Assembly (NCBI RefSeq): GCF_002355595.1
Contig: NZ_AP017422.1
Coordinates: 4,216,001-4,280,000 of the forward strand
DNA length: 64,000 nt
Reading direction: 5' to 3'
DNA from: Filimonas lacunae
Lineage (GTDB): Bacteria; Bacteroidota; Bacteroidia; Chitinophagales; Chitinophagaceae
In this document: piece by piece, positions 11,601 through 19,157 of the stretch
Position numbering within the stretch: the stretch's first letter is position 1
Layout of the letters: every line of letters begins with the position of its first letter
Notes under the pieces: generated by a model
Told to the model about the DNA's origin: nothing
The model's input: only the letters and a program-made list of their open reading frames with translations
The model's database searches: none
Made by a program: the position numbers and the translations under genes

Positions 11601-12217
11601 TCCAACGCTACCGTAACAGGTACTTCCTGTGTAACAGCTATTTCTTTTACCTGGTAGCCGATGTACGATACCACCAGGGTAGCCGGCAGTTTGCTGATAG
11701 TTAATGCAAAGTTGCCATCTGCTTTGGTAAGCACTTTGGCAGTACCGCCTTTTTCATGCACACTGGCCCCCAGTAAAGGCTCTTTGTTAACGTTAATGAT
11801 GTTGCCGTTGATCACTATCGGAGGGGGGGCCTTGGTGGCCTGCAAAGCCGGCGTGGCAGCGTTTTTCTTTTCTTTTACCACAATGGTTTTCTCTACTATG
11901 GAAAAAGTAAGTGGCGCCTGTTCAAAGCAGGCAGTTAATGCTTTTTCTAAAGCTTCGTTGTTAACGGTAACTGTTACAGGAGGTAATTTTTTCACAAAGC
12001 CTTCCGGGTAAAAAAAGGTATAACCCGTTTGCCGGGTAATATCCTGGAATATGGTTTCCAGCTGTTGCCCCTTTGCATTCAGGGTTACTTTCTGGGCTAA
12101 GCCCGGCGCAATACCTGCCAGCAATAGCAATACAAACAAGGTGGCAGTACGCAAACGGCAAGCAGTGGCCCGCCGGCATTGCAATGGCAATGCACGCTCA
12201 CAAGCAATCGGTTCCAT
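8675..12217 (-). CDS. SusC/RagA TonB-dependent outer-membrane transporter with STN domain
   Basis: This 1180-residue protein has a signal peptide (about 1-41, ending GLAQ), an STN signalling domain (about 50-110), a carboxypeptidase-D-like domain (about 133-215), a TonB box/plug starting near VVVIGYQAVKRKDLTG and a 22-strand-type barrel ending in aromatic VGVNVTF. SusC proteins import oligosaccharides with SusD. The STN domain is the family's link to FecR: substrate binding is signalled to the anti-sigma factor encoded directly upstream. The gap to the FecR gene is only 42 bp. The locus enzymes point to homogalacturonan or related pectin as substrate. Confidence 0.96.
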   Translation of the reverse strand: MEPIACERALPLQCRRATACRLRTATLFVLLLLAGIAPGLAQKVTLNAKGQQLETIFQDITRQTGYTFFYPEGFVKKLPPVTVTVNNEALEKALTACFEQAPLTFSIVEKTIVVKEKKNAATPALQATKAPPPIVINGNIINVNKEPLLGASVHEKGGTAKVLTKADGNFALTISKLPATLVVSYIGYQVKEIAVTQEVPVTVALEEMNKSMEDVVVIGYQAVKRKDLTGTVSSLSGAQLEKIPVSSAAEALTGRLPGVQVTTVDGQPGAEVVIRVRGGGSITGSNDPLYIVDGFRVNSINDIAPADIATIDILKDAATAAIYGAAGANGVIIITTKSAKGGKTSINYNGFMQSRQLPKKLEVLSPYEFVLAQYEYARLKSQTDVDNFTKYFGDYEDLELYKYQKGTDWQQQLYGSPSYSQQNSVSLTGGNDKTKVALNFTHNKEAGLIASNNFKRYYLNFKLNHEISKALKFDMAMRYTNTIINGAGSSGSSNFRIGDGITTRPVNGIADMVIIDPGAGDDYEQFLSSLVNPLKLTDQDYRKRTGRLFSFNAGLSWNINKSITYRTEASYGLSYAQNRRYYGPLTSTARNEGGNLPMGEITQTQTEDYRLTNTLRVAVKKNANHDLNVLLGQEILSRNKGFEEYNRAKYFNADILPEKLFATMSLGTQDQHTTTEMAADKTASFFGQAIYQFQKKYILNFTIRYDGSTRFAPGKQWGAFPAASAAWRISSEDFMKNFTFITDLKLRASYGVAGNNNISSDQWRVLFTPSVTRPYGAGDVANPYYTYASSQLTNPDVRWETTITRNIGLDFTLFNKVNGTLDFYHNTTKDLLVQSAIPPTTGFPTQQRNIGQTSNRGIELALNATVVSKKDLNVELNFNIGINRARIDKLDGVDERLFNSNWAGTDLKSQDDYRLYVGQTIGLMYGYVTDGMYSVDDFDSYDASTRKYILKSGVPSADLGGIGVRPGTLKLKDLDDSGDITAADRKVIGNALPKATGGFGVSASYKGFDVTAFFNWVYGNSVYNTGKISFNMLYRTSYGNMLNTSNYDNRFHYINSAGELVTDLKQLAALNPNPKIWSPFSMGTASPYFHSWAVENGSFLRLNTFSIGYSVPSKLIKAIYMTKLRVYATVYNAFLITGYSGYDPEVSTTRSSGYSQLTPGVDYSAYPKSRSYTVGVNVTF

Positions 12218-12259
12218 AATGTAATCTCTGGTTTAAATCATTTATAACAGTGTATCTGT

Positions 12260-13441
12260 TTACTGTGGCTGCACCAGCACAGATTTTCCATGAATGGTAA
12301 ATTTTACAAGTCCCGTTAGTTCCAGTATATGCAGCAGCTGTTCTGCATTTACGTTGCGCGAAATCTGTCCTGAAAACACTTCTGTTATGCCGCCCTTATA
12401 TTCAAAGTCAATATCGTACCATCGTGCCGCCTGTCGAAGTATTGCTTCCACCGAAGCGCCTTTAAATTGAAAACGCCCGTTTTTCCAGGCCATCACCTCT
12501 TCTACATCTACGTGACTGTTCAATTTACTGCTACCGGCCGGATATGCTACCAGTTGCTGGCCTGGCTTCAGCTGTGTGTTGCTGTTACCGTCTCCTATAC
12601 GCACACCGCCTTCCAGCAATGTGGTGCTGATCCCTGCTTCATCGGCATAGGCATTGATGTTAAACGAAGTGCCCAGCACTTCTACATCCACCCTGCCGGT
12701 TTGCACATGAAAAGGCATGCCCGTATTCTGTGCTACTTCAAAATAGCCCTCGCCTGTTAGCTCCACACGACGCTCTTTGCCGGAAAATGCTGCCGGAAAA
12801 CGCAGTGCAGATGAAGCATTCAGCCACACCTTTGTGCCATCGGCCAGCACCAGCTGGTACTGCCCGCCTTTAGGCGTGGCAATAGTATTGTATGCCATAG
12901 CTGTACCGGCATCCTTGCCATGATAAGCTATACGGCCATCCTCCAGCTTTATTACAGTCACCTTTCCCTGCGTAGCCAGCTGTCCGCTACCAGCACTGTC
13001 CAGCACAATAGTACTGCCATCTGCCAGTGTTAACAATGCCCTGTTGCCGCCAGGCGCTATACTATCTTTATTATTTTTTGTATGCTTTGCCAACGATTTG
13101 CTTTCGCCATTACCTGTAGTTTGCCACCACCAGTAACCTCCTCCGGCCAGTAACAACACCGCTGCCGCTACTGCCAGCCTTTTCCCTATCCGGAACAGCT
13201 TGTTATCGGCAGGTTCATTCCCTGCTATCTGCTGATGCAATTGCTGCTTTATTTGCAGTAAAGCAGCAGTATCAGGCACTTTTGCATGCACTCCACTTTC
13301 CAGCTCTGCATCTATCAGCTGCACCAGTTCACCCAGGTGTTCCGGATTGTCCAGCATCGCTTTCAGCTGTTGCCGTTCGTTCTCCTGTAACGTTCCTTCC
13401 AGGTATTTATTTAATAATTGCCGGAATGTATTTCCACTCAT
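12260..13441 (-). CDS. FecR family anti-sigma factor (DUF4974 C-terminus)
   Basis: A 393-residue inner-membrane protein. The N-terminal cytoplasmic part (1-85) should bind the sigma factor, a single membrane segment (about 88-107, AVAAAVLLLAGGGYWWW) follows, and the periplasmic part has a FecR beta domain (about 190-290, with ATPKGGQYQLVLADGTKVWL) and a C-terminal DUF4974 module (about 320-390) that resembles the STN fold and would contact the SusC STN domain. It lies between the ECF sigma and susC genes, the classical trans-envelope arrangement for switching on a polysaccharide locus. Confidence 0.95.
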   Translation of the reverse strand: MSGNTFRQLLNKYLEGTLQENERQQLKAMLDNPEHLGELVQLIDAELESGVHAKVPDTAALLQIKQQLHQQIAGNEPADNKLFRIGKRLAVAAAVLLLAGGGYWWWQTTGNGESKSLAKHTKNNKDSIAPGGNRALLTLADGSTIVLDSAGSGQLATQGKVTVIKLEDGRIAYHGKDAGTAMAYNTIATPKGGQYQLVLADGTKVWLNASSALRFPAAFSGKERRVELTGEGYFEVAQNTGMPFHVQTGRVDVEVLGTSFNINAYADEAGISTTLLEGGVRIGDGNSNTQLKPGQQLVAYPAGSSKLNSHVDVEEVMAWKNGRFQFKGASVEAILRQAARWYDIDFEYKGGITEVFSGQISRNVNAEQLLHILELTGLVKFTIHGKSVLVQPQ

Positions 13442-13531
13442 ATGGTAAACAATAACAGCCTTGTAATAATTCGTCTGCTATTAAAGACGCAACGAATGTT
13501 TCAAGAGGGACAAGCTTTGAAAAATATTTTT

Positions 13532-14122
13532 TTAATAGCACAATAGAGAGATGCATAATAATGGTACGTCGTAATGCGAACGCAAAAAGGTGCGTACAAA
13601 ATGCAAAGCCCGGGAGATGTTTTTTTTAGCCGCTTCCCGTGTAACCTGCATGCGCGCAGCCACTTCGTCATGGCTCAACCCCTGCTCCCTGCTAAGCAGG
13701 TAAGCTTTTTGTTGCTGTTGCGGTAACATTTGCACAGCTGCCGTTACCATACGCGACAAATCGCGATGCCGGCAGGTATAATCCGGAACATACCCCACAT
13801 CTTCCAGCTCCAGGGTATCGGTAGCCATACTCACCTGTAATTTTTTGCGCAGCGCACTGATAATATGATTTCGGGCAACAATAAACAGATAGGAACGGAA
13901 ATGGGTAACCGCTGTTAAATCGGCTCTTTTCTCCCATATTTTCATAAACACTTCCTGCACAATATCCTGTGCTTCCTGGGTGTTTTTAACGTACACCAGC
14001 GCCTGTGAATAAATATTATTTCCATATTTATCCAGCAGCATGGCAAAAGCAGGTTCGCTACCCTGCGCCAGTTGCTCCAGCAATATTTTTTCATCCGGAA
14101 AGGTCATATGGCATGACTTCAT
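13532..14122 (-). CDS. ECF RNA polymerase sigma factor (Bacteroidetes SusC/FecR-linked type)
   Basis: A sigma-70 family protein of about 196 residues. Region 2 (about 20-90) contains YVKNTQEAQDIVQEVFMKIW and the following RSYLFIVARN segment; region 4 (about 125-185) contains QQQQKAYLLSREQGLSHDEVA, a helix-turn-helix. I chose the ATG at 14122; a TTG two codons upstream or the ATG at 14107 are alternatives. It is followed by fecR after 90 bp and probably drives the operon starting at susC when FecR is relieved. The short hydrophobic tail (LLCISLLCY) is unusual. Confidence 0.94.
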   Translation of the reverse strand: MKSCHMTFPDEKILLEQLAQGSEPAFAMLLDKYGNNIYSQALVYVKNTQEAQDIVQEVFMKIWEKRADLTAVTHFRSYLFIVARNHIISALRKKLQVSMATDTLELEDVGYVPDYTCRHRDLSRMVTAAVQMLPQQQQKAYLLSREQGLSHDEVAARMQVTREAAKKNISRALHFVRTFLRSHYDVPLLCISLLCY

Positions 14123-14273
14123 TTTCAAAGCGTTGTGCAGTGAGACAACTCTTTGTGCAATCGGTTACACTTTGCATAAATAATACATTTTATATTAATC
14201 CCCAAATAAAAGCATGACCATACATGGCAGCCGATTTGCAGCATACCCGGTGAACCATAAAAACAAGGAGGCG

Positions 14274-14657
14274 ATGATGTTAACAAGCAGTAAAGCGTTC
14301 AGTAGTTTCAGTACCGGAAATATTACTGAAGCCAAGCACTTTTATGGCCATTTGCTGGGCCTGAACGTGCACGATGGCATGGAGGGAATCCTGGAGCTAA
14401 ACCTGGTGGGCGGCCACCGGGTAATTATTTACCCTAAACAAAACCATGTGCCTGCCACCCATACCGTATTAAACTTTGTGGTAGCCAATGTTGAGCAGGC
14501 GGTAGATCAGTTGAGCCAACTGGGCATTGAAACCGAAAAATACCAGGAAGAAGGATTTGTAACAGATGAGAAGGGCATTTTCCACGGCGGCGGCCCTAAA
14601 ATAGCCTGGTTTAAAGATCCGGCGGGCAATATACTGTCTTTATTAGAAGAAAAGTAA
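14274..14657 (+). CDS. VOC (glyoxalase/bleomycin-resistance) family protein
   Basis: About 127 residues from the ATG at 14274. The frame extends upstream to 14214, but the ATG at 14274 follows an AAGGAGG Shine-Dalgarno at 14265-14271, unusually strong for Bacteroidota, and removes a poorly structured leader. The single VOC module shows the first half-repeat (NITEAKHFYGHLLGLNV), RVIIYPK, and the terminal WFKDPAGNILSLLE typical of glyoxalase-like metalloproteins. Substrate is unknown. It lies divergent from the sigma factor gene and just upstream of an HxlR regulator, a common pairing with electrophile or drug response, but nothing here fixes the role. Confidence 0.88.
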   Translation: MMLTSSKAFSSFSTGNITEAKHFYGHLLGLNVHDGMEGILELNLVGGHRVIIYPKQNHVPATHTVLNFVVANVEQAVDQLSQLGIETEKYQEEGFVTDEKGIFHGGGPKIAWFKDPAGNILSLLEEK

Positions 14658-14683
14658 AAGGGCTGGTTCAGCGGCCAGCCCTT
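14658..14683 (+). terminator. Hairpin after the VOC gene
   Basis: Perfect stem AAGGGCTGG / CCAGCCCTT with an 8-nt loop immediately after the VOC stop codon. There is no strong T-run right after it (a TTTTCTTTC tract comes 10 nt later), so termination is only probable. Confidence 0.5.
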
Positions 14684-14761
14684 CCAATTCACCTTTTCTT
14701 TCGGACTAAAAACGGACAAAAACTTAATCCAATTGAATTGCCAGTAAATCTTTGAAGTGAA

Positions 14762-14776
14762 TATAAGTAATTTATA
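14762..14776. promoter_or_regulatory. Palindrome TATAA-N5-TTATA upstream of the HxlR gene
   Basis: A perfect 5+5 bp dyad about 57 bp upstream of the HxlR start and 44 bp upstream of its putative -7 box. HxlR proteins are dimeric winged-helix regulators that often bind AT-rich dyads at their own promoters, so this is a candidate operator. Inference only. Confidence 0.35.
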
Positions 14777-14819
14777 CAAATAAAAAACGTCTGCCCTTTC
14801 CTATAAATAAAGGAATTTT

Positions 14820-14827
14820 TATTTTTG
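14820..14827 (+). promoter_or_regulatory. Candidate -7 box TATTTTTG of the HxlR gene
   Basis: Matches the Bacteroidota TAnnTTTG consensus and ends only 5 nt before the ATG, implying a very short or leaderless transcript. A weak -33 element (CTTTC) is at the expected distance. Confidence 0.35.
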
Positions 14828-14832
14828 CGGAC

Positions 14833-15258
14833 ATGAAGACCATTCAACCACGCTCAGATTGTCCTATTAGCTTCTCCCTGGATTTCCTGGGCGATAAATG
14901 GACGCTGATTGTGCTGCGTGATCTGCTGTTGTTTGGCAAGAAAACATATTCTGAATTCCTGGCCTGCAACGAAAAAATTGCCAGTAATATACTGGCCAAC
15001 CGGCTTGCCACCCTGGAACAGTATGATTTTGTAACCAAACAGGTGTCTCCCGACAATAAATCCAGCTATCTGTATATTGCCACCGCCAAAGCCATAGACC
15101 TGGTGCCCATACTGATAGAAATGATCTCATTTGGCTTAAAACATAACACTGTAGGCGATACCTACCAGCTAAAACCCTTATTGAAAGACAAAGCCGCCAG
15201 TATTCTATATTACCAGTCACAACTGAAAAAAGAGCTGAAGAAATATACAGCACTATAA
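14833..15258 (+). CDS. HxlR family winged-helix transcriptional regulator
   Basis: A 141-residue protein with the HxlR signature: CPISFSLDFLGDKWTLIVLRDLL (Cys near residue 10, DKW motif), then the recognition region with NEKIASNILANRLATLEQYDFV. These regulators often sense electrophiles or redox through the N-terminal cysteine. The gene follows the VOC gene by about 175 bp with its own candidate operator and -7 box. Target genes are unknown; the VOC gene is the natural candidate. Confidence 0.93.
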   Translation: MKTIQPRSDCPISFSLDFLGDKWTLIVLRDLLLFGKKTYSEFLACNEKIASNILANRLATLEQYDFVTKQVSPDNKSSYLYIATAKAIDLVPILIEMISFGLKHNTVGDTYQLKPLLKDKAASILYYQSQLKKELKKYTAL

Positions 15259-15290
15259 CTCCCCCTGCTGTTAGTGAAAAGATAAAAGCT

Positions 15291-15321
15291 ATTGCAATTT
15301 GCAACAACCACCCTACCTTTG
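15291..15321 (+). promoter_or_regulatory. Candidate sigmaA-type promoter of fabF
   Basis: ATTG (-33 type) at 15291-15294 and TACCTTTG (TAnnTTTG -7 box) at 15314-15321, separated by 19 bp, the usual Bacteroidota geometry. It would give a leader of about 50 nt before the fabF ATG. Confidence 0.55.
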
Positions 15322-15379
15322 AACTTTCAAACAGCAACAACTTTATTCTTAAAAACAACCACAGGCAAACACAATCTTT

Positions 15380-16621
15380 ATGAAAAGGGTAGTAATCACC
15401 GGTATGGGGGCCATCACTCCACTGGGCAACAATGTAAATACCTTCTGGACGGCCCTGGTAGCAGGCAAAAGCGGAGCAGCCCCTATTACACATTTTGATG
15501 CATCGCTGTTTCGCACTCAATTTGCCTGTGAGGTGAAAGGTTTTGACGCTTCGACCCTGCTGGACAAAGCCGAGGTAAAACGAACAGACACATTTACCCA
15601 ATATGCACTGGCTGCGGCAGAAGAAGCCATTAAAGACTCCGGCTTTGACGTGAAACAGATGGACCCGTTTGATGTGGGCGTTATCTGGGGCTCGGGACAA
15701 GGCGGTATGGAAACTTTTGAGCAACAGGTTACTGAATATGCCACCGGCAACGGGCAACCCCGGTTTAGCCCGTTCTTTGTGCCTAAGATGATCCCTAACA
15801 TGGCTTCGGGTATGATCTCTATCCGCTATGGTTTCATGGGTATTAACTATACCACGGTATCGGCCTGCGCCACCTCCAATACGGCCATCATGGATGCGTT
15901 TAACTACATCCGCCTTGGCAAGATGAAAATAGCCGTAACAGGTGGTTCTGAAGCCCCGGTTACCCCTGCATCAGTAGGTGGTTTCAGCGCCATGAAGGCG
16001 ATGTCGGCCCGCAACAACGCTCCTGCCGAAGCTTCCCGTCCTTTTGATATAGACCGAGATGGCTTTGTTATTGGCGAAGGCGCTGGTGCTTTGATATTAG
16101 AAGAATATGAACATGCCGTTAAAAGAGGAGCACGCATTTATGCAGAAGTAACTGGCGCCTCTATGACTGCCGACGCCTATCATATGACAGCCACCCACCC
16201 GGAAGGCCTGGGTGCAGCCAAAGCGATAGAACTGGCGTTACAGGAAGCCGGCATTACGATACAGGATGTAGATTATATAAACGTACATGCTACTTCTACC
16301 CCGGTAGGTGATTTGTCTGAAATCAATGCCATATCCCGCATTACCGGAACGGCCCCTTCCCCTTTTATCAGCTCTACCAAATCCATGACCGGTCACCTGC
16401 TGGGCGCTGCAGGCGCTATTGAAGCTATCGCTTCTATTATGGCTATTCAGCACCAGGTAATTCCACCTACTATTAATACCACCGTATTAGACCCCGCCAT
16501 ACCTGGCAATATGCGTATTGTAACGGGAGAAGCAATAGAAACGCCGGTGTCAGTAGCAATGAGTGATACATTTGGCTTTGGAGGACATAATAGCATTGTG
16601 GTGTTTAAAAAGTTTGTATAA
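15380..16621 (+). CDS. fabF: Beta-ketoacyl-ACP synthase II
   Basis: 413 residues, the usual KAS II length. The catalytic triad is visible: Cys163 in TVSACATSNT, His303 in NVHATSTPVGD and His339 in STKSMTGHLLGAAGA. It condenses malonyl-ACP with acyl-ACP in cytosolic fatty-acid elongation. It is not next to acpP or other fab genes, so it may be a second, stand-alone copy; whether it is the housekeeping enzyme cannot be told from this window. It has its own promoter and terminator, so it is a single-gene unit. Confidence 0.95.
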   Translation: MKRVVITGMGAITPLGNNVNTFWTALVAGKSGAAPITHFDASLFRTQFACEVKGFDASTLLDKAEVKRTDTFTQYALAAAEEAIKDSGFDVKQMDPFDVGVIWGSGQGGMETFEQQVTEYATGNGQPRFSPFFVPKMIPNMASGMISIRYGFMGINYTTVSACATSNTAIMDAFNYIRLGKMKIAVTGGSEAPVTPASVGGFSAMKAMSARNNAPAEASRPFDIDRDGFVIGEGAGALILEEYEHAVKRGARIYAEVTGASMTADAYHMTATHPEGLGAAKAIELALQEAGITIQDVDYINVHATSTPVGDLSEINAISRITGTAPSPFISSTKSMTGHLLGAAGAIEAIASIMAIQHQVIPPTINTTVLDPAIPGNMRIVTGEAIETPVSVAMSDTFGFGGHNSIVVFKKFV

Positions 16622-16643
16622 CAGTATTTTTGTTACACATCAT

Positions 16644-16680
16644 AAAAGAGCCGCCTTGTATATAACAGAGCGGCTCTTTT
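16644..16680 (+). terminator. Rho-independent terminator of fabF
   Basis: Perfect 11-bp stem AAAAGAGCCGC / GCGGCTCTTTT with a 15-nt loop and terminal T-run, 22 nt after the fabF stop. Confidence 0.85.
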
Positions 16681-16803
16681 ATATACATAACAGCCCCAAT
16701 ACCTGCTAATAGGTGTATTTTCTTATCCATTCCTTGAATTAAATTATCCGAAGCTTGGTTTTGGTTGCAAACCGGTGCATTTTGAGCTTCTAAATCTTCC
16801 AAT

Positions 16804-17901
16804 GTGAGAATTACTAAGTCGATTGCTTTACTGGGATGCCTGCTATACAGTAATCCTGGTGCAGCCCGTATCCCTGCCAATGATACTTTGTTAGCCAGGC
16901 AGCTACACCCCATAGGCCGTACCTTGTTAAATACAAGCAAACAGTTAGAACTGGTTACCTCTGCCGCGCATTTCGGTGTTAGTTTTACCGGTAGCACCTG
17001 TACCGTGTATGTGAAAGCGGATAATCCGGACGGTTACAACTACCTGCAATACGAGCTGGATGGTGTGTATCAGAAACGCATACGTGTAGAAGGCAAGCCT
17101 ACAGCTCCTATTATTATTAACGCCCCCATAGGTGGCAAGCACCAGGTATGGATATATAAGGCCACAGAAGCACATACCGGAGCGCTGGTATTTAGTAAAA
17201 TAGTAGCCGGCAACATCAAAGCGCTTACGGTGCCACTGCAGCCCCTTATTGAATTCATTGGCAACAGCATTACCTGCGGCGCAGCGGCTGACGCATCCGA
17301 AATACCCTGCGGCAGCGGGCAGTATCACGATCAGCATAATGCTTACAAAGCCTATGGCCCATCTGTAGCCCGCATGCTCTATTGCAACTATATTGTTTCC
17401 AGTGTAAGTGGTATAGGCATCTACCGCACCTGGAACCGGGAAAGCCCCAATATGCCACAGGTATATGACAACCTCGATTTTCAGGTGAACAGTACCCGTA
17501 AATGGAACCATGCCACTTACCAACCTAAGATCATCAGCATAGCCCTTGGTACAAACGACTTGAGCCATGGCGATGGATCGGCGCGGGAAGCTTTTGACAG
17601 CACCCGTTTTATTTCCGCTTATGTACAGTTTATACAACACATTAAACAATATCACCCGGATGCACAGATAGCTTTGCTATCAAGCCCGATGGTGAAGAAC
17701 GCCGAAGGGGCACTTTTACAACGCTGCCTTACTGCTATTAAAAACCAGGTAGACGCTTTATACCCTTCCGGTAAAAAAGTAGCCGTGTTCTTTTTTACTC
17801 CCCTGGAGCCGCATGGCTGTACAGGGCACCCCGATGTGGCCGACCACCAGATAATGGCTAATGAGCTGAAACCTTTTTTTAAGCGACTGTTAGGCTCATA
17901 A
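16804..17901 (+). CDS. Secreted SGNH-fold acetylesterase, CE2-like (jelly-roll + SGNH)
   Basis: 365 residues from a GTG start; no in-frame ATG exists before an upstream stop. A signal peptide covers about 1-21. Residues 40-140 form the beta-sandwich seen at the N-terminus of CE2 esterases. The SGNH domain follows: block I FIGNSITCG with nucleophile Ser155, block III GTND (249-252) and block V GHPDVADHQ with His342. CE2 enzymes deacetylate plant polysaccharides such as xylan or mannan. Proximity to the pectin locus suggests cooperative deacetylation, but the gene is on the other strand and is transcribed alone, so this is inference. Confidence 0.88.
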   Translation: MRITKSIALLGCLLYSNPGAARIPANDTLLARQLHPIGRTLLNTSKQLELVTSAAHFGVSFTGSTCTVYVKADNPDGYNYLQYELDGVYQKRIRVEGKPTAPIIINAPIGGKHQVWIYKATEAHTGALVFSKIVAGNIKALTVPLQPLIEFIGNSITCGAAADASEIPCGSGQYHDQHNAYKAYGPSVARMLYCNYIVSSVSGIGIYRTWNRESPNMPQVYDNLDFQVNSTRKWNHATYQPKIISIALGTNDLSHGDGSAREAFDSTRFISAYVQFIQHIKQYHPDAQIALLSSPMVKNAEGALLQRCLTAIKNQVDALYPSGKKVAVFFFTPLEPHGCTGHPDVADHQIMANELKPFFKRLLGS

Positions 17902-17917
17902 AAACACCCTACTTACC

Positions 17918-17948
17918 AGCTGCGCCAGTAAACAGGCGCAGCTTTTTT
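17918..17948 (+). terminator. Rho-independent terminator of the CE2 esterase gene
   Basis: Perfect 9-bp stem AGCTGCGCC / GGCGCAGCT with an 8-nt loop, followed by a T6 tract. Confidence 0.85.
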
Positions 17949-18288
17949 ATGCCCTCTACTACCTGTTACGAAATCAGGAAATATTCATTGCAGGAAAAGT
18001 ATAACAGAAATCCACAAAAGTACAACACCCGCTAAATTCCCCTATCGAAACAACACAAAAAGTCAATTTTAACAGCAGTTTTTTTATACAAAAAATTAAT
18101 AATGCATTTTCTCTTCTCGTAAAGTGTAGCATCCCGTAATGCACTAATCTTGCACCTCCATTTACTCCGCTTTGGCCTGTGTCATCAACAGGCTTTCTTC
18201 AGCAGTTATTAAAACACAACAAACATTGTATGCAACGCAGGCAAGCACGCGTGTATATAAGTAAACAATAAACGATTTCATTACAACT
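17949..18288 (+). other. Intergenic region upstream of the HmuY-like operon
   Basis: AT-rich, no convincing ORF. TAATCTTG at 18145-18152 is one mismatch from TAnnTTTG and is the best -7 candidate for the operon starting at 18289; no good -33 element was found. No clear Fur-type palindrome was seen. Confidence 0.4.
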
Positions 18289-19134
18289 ATGAAATTTAAA
18301 ACGGCAATGGGCATTGCAGCAGCAGTATTGCTGAGCAGCTCGTGTGGTAAAATATATGATGTAAACGGCATGGACTGGCAGCCTGACACGCCGCCCAGTG
18401 ATTCTGTTTTTAACCGGGAGATTCAGATATTGAACCTGGGTGCGCATTTGCCGGAAGGGCATGTGCCTGCTGATGATGAAGACCCGATGTTCTTTAGCCT
18501 GGAGAAATTCAACTCTGTGGCTATCGGTTACCGAAGCACCGACCGCTGGGATATTGCTTTCAGCGGGTATTACCGCACTGAAATTTCCGCCAACAATGGC
18601 ACTAAACAAGGCTTTGGCTATGGCACCTCTGCTATAGGCGGAATAGCGTGGCTGGATGCAGGCTTTGATGAGGTGACAGATATACCTGACGACAGCCAGT
18701 TTACTTATCCCGGCTTATCCGGCCTGGATGACCAGGGAGCTTTTGGCAAGCCAGGCGGCCATATTTTATATACCTTCTTTGGCAACCAGCTACGCCCGGA
18801 TATTATGAAAGACGACAATAGCGCCGACCCTGCTGTTCAGGCTAAAGTAGACTCGTACAAGCATATGATGTATTGCCTGTCGCAGGAACTGGTAAATATG
18901 TTTAAAGATGTGTATCCCTTAAAACCACGCACATTGATCATTAAAACAGCAAAAGGCAATTTTGCCAAACTGGAAACCCAAAGTATATACCAGGACATTA
19001 TGAATCCTATGGATATGCACCGGGGCAACGATGTACATTATCCTGTATATAGTTTCCGTTACGTAATCATACCGGCATCTGAACGCCGCTTTGGTTTCCA
19101 GATTACCAGGCCTAAGCTTACTGTTAAACTGTAA
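18289..19134 (+). CDS. HmuY-like lipoprotein (first copy)
   Basis: 281 residues with a lipobox ending in LSSSC (Cys19). The core resembles the HmuY haemophore family: a DRWDIAFSGYYRTEISANNG segment near 85-105 and a later YSFRYVIIPAS strand. HmuY of Porphyromonas binds haem outside the cell and hands it to the TonB receptor HmuR. Here the gene starts an operon of five, the last of which encodes a TonB receptor. The haem-ligating histidines of P. gingivalis HmuY cannot be assigned by eye, so the ligand may be another iron chelate. Confidence 0.8.
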   Translation: MKFKTAMGIAAAVLLSSSCGKIYDVNGMDWQPDTPPSDSVFNREIQILNLGAHLPEGHVPADDEDPMFFSLEKFNSVAIGYRSTDRWDIAFSGYYRTEISANNGTKQGFGYGTSAIGGIAWLDAGFDEVTDIPDDSQFTYPGLSGLDDQGAFGKPGGHILYTFFGNQLRPDIMKDDNSADPAVQAKVDSYKHMMYCLSQELVNMFKDVYPLKPRTLIIKTAKGNFAKLETQSIYQDIMNPMDMHRGNDVHYPVYSFRYVIIPASERRFGFQITRPKLTVKL

Positions 19135-19157
19135 ATCATTCTACAACATATATACTA

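Noticed and set aside
14867-15757. 296-codon minus-strand ORF
   Set aside because: Antisense to the HxlR and fabF genes, which have clear family motifs.
16945-17655. 236-codon minus-strand ORF
   Set aside because: Antisense to the CE2-type esterase; no recognisable domain.
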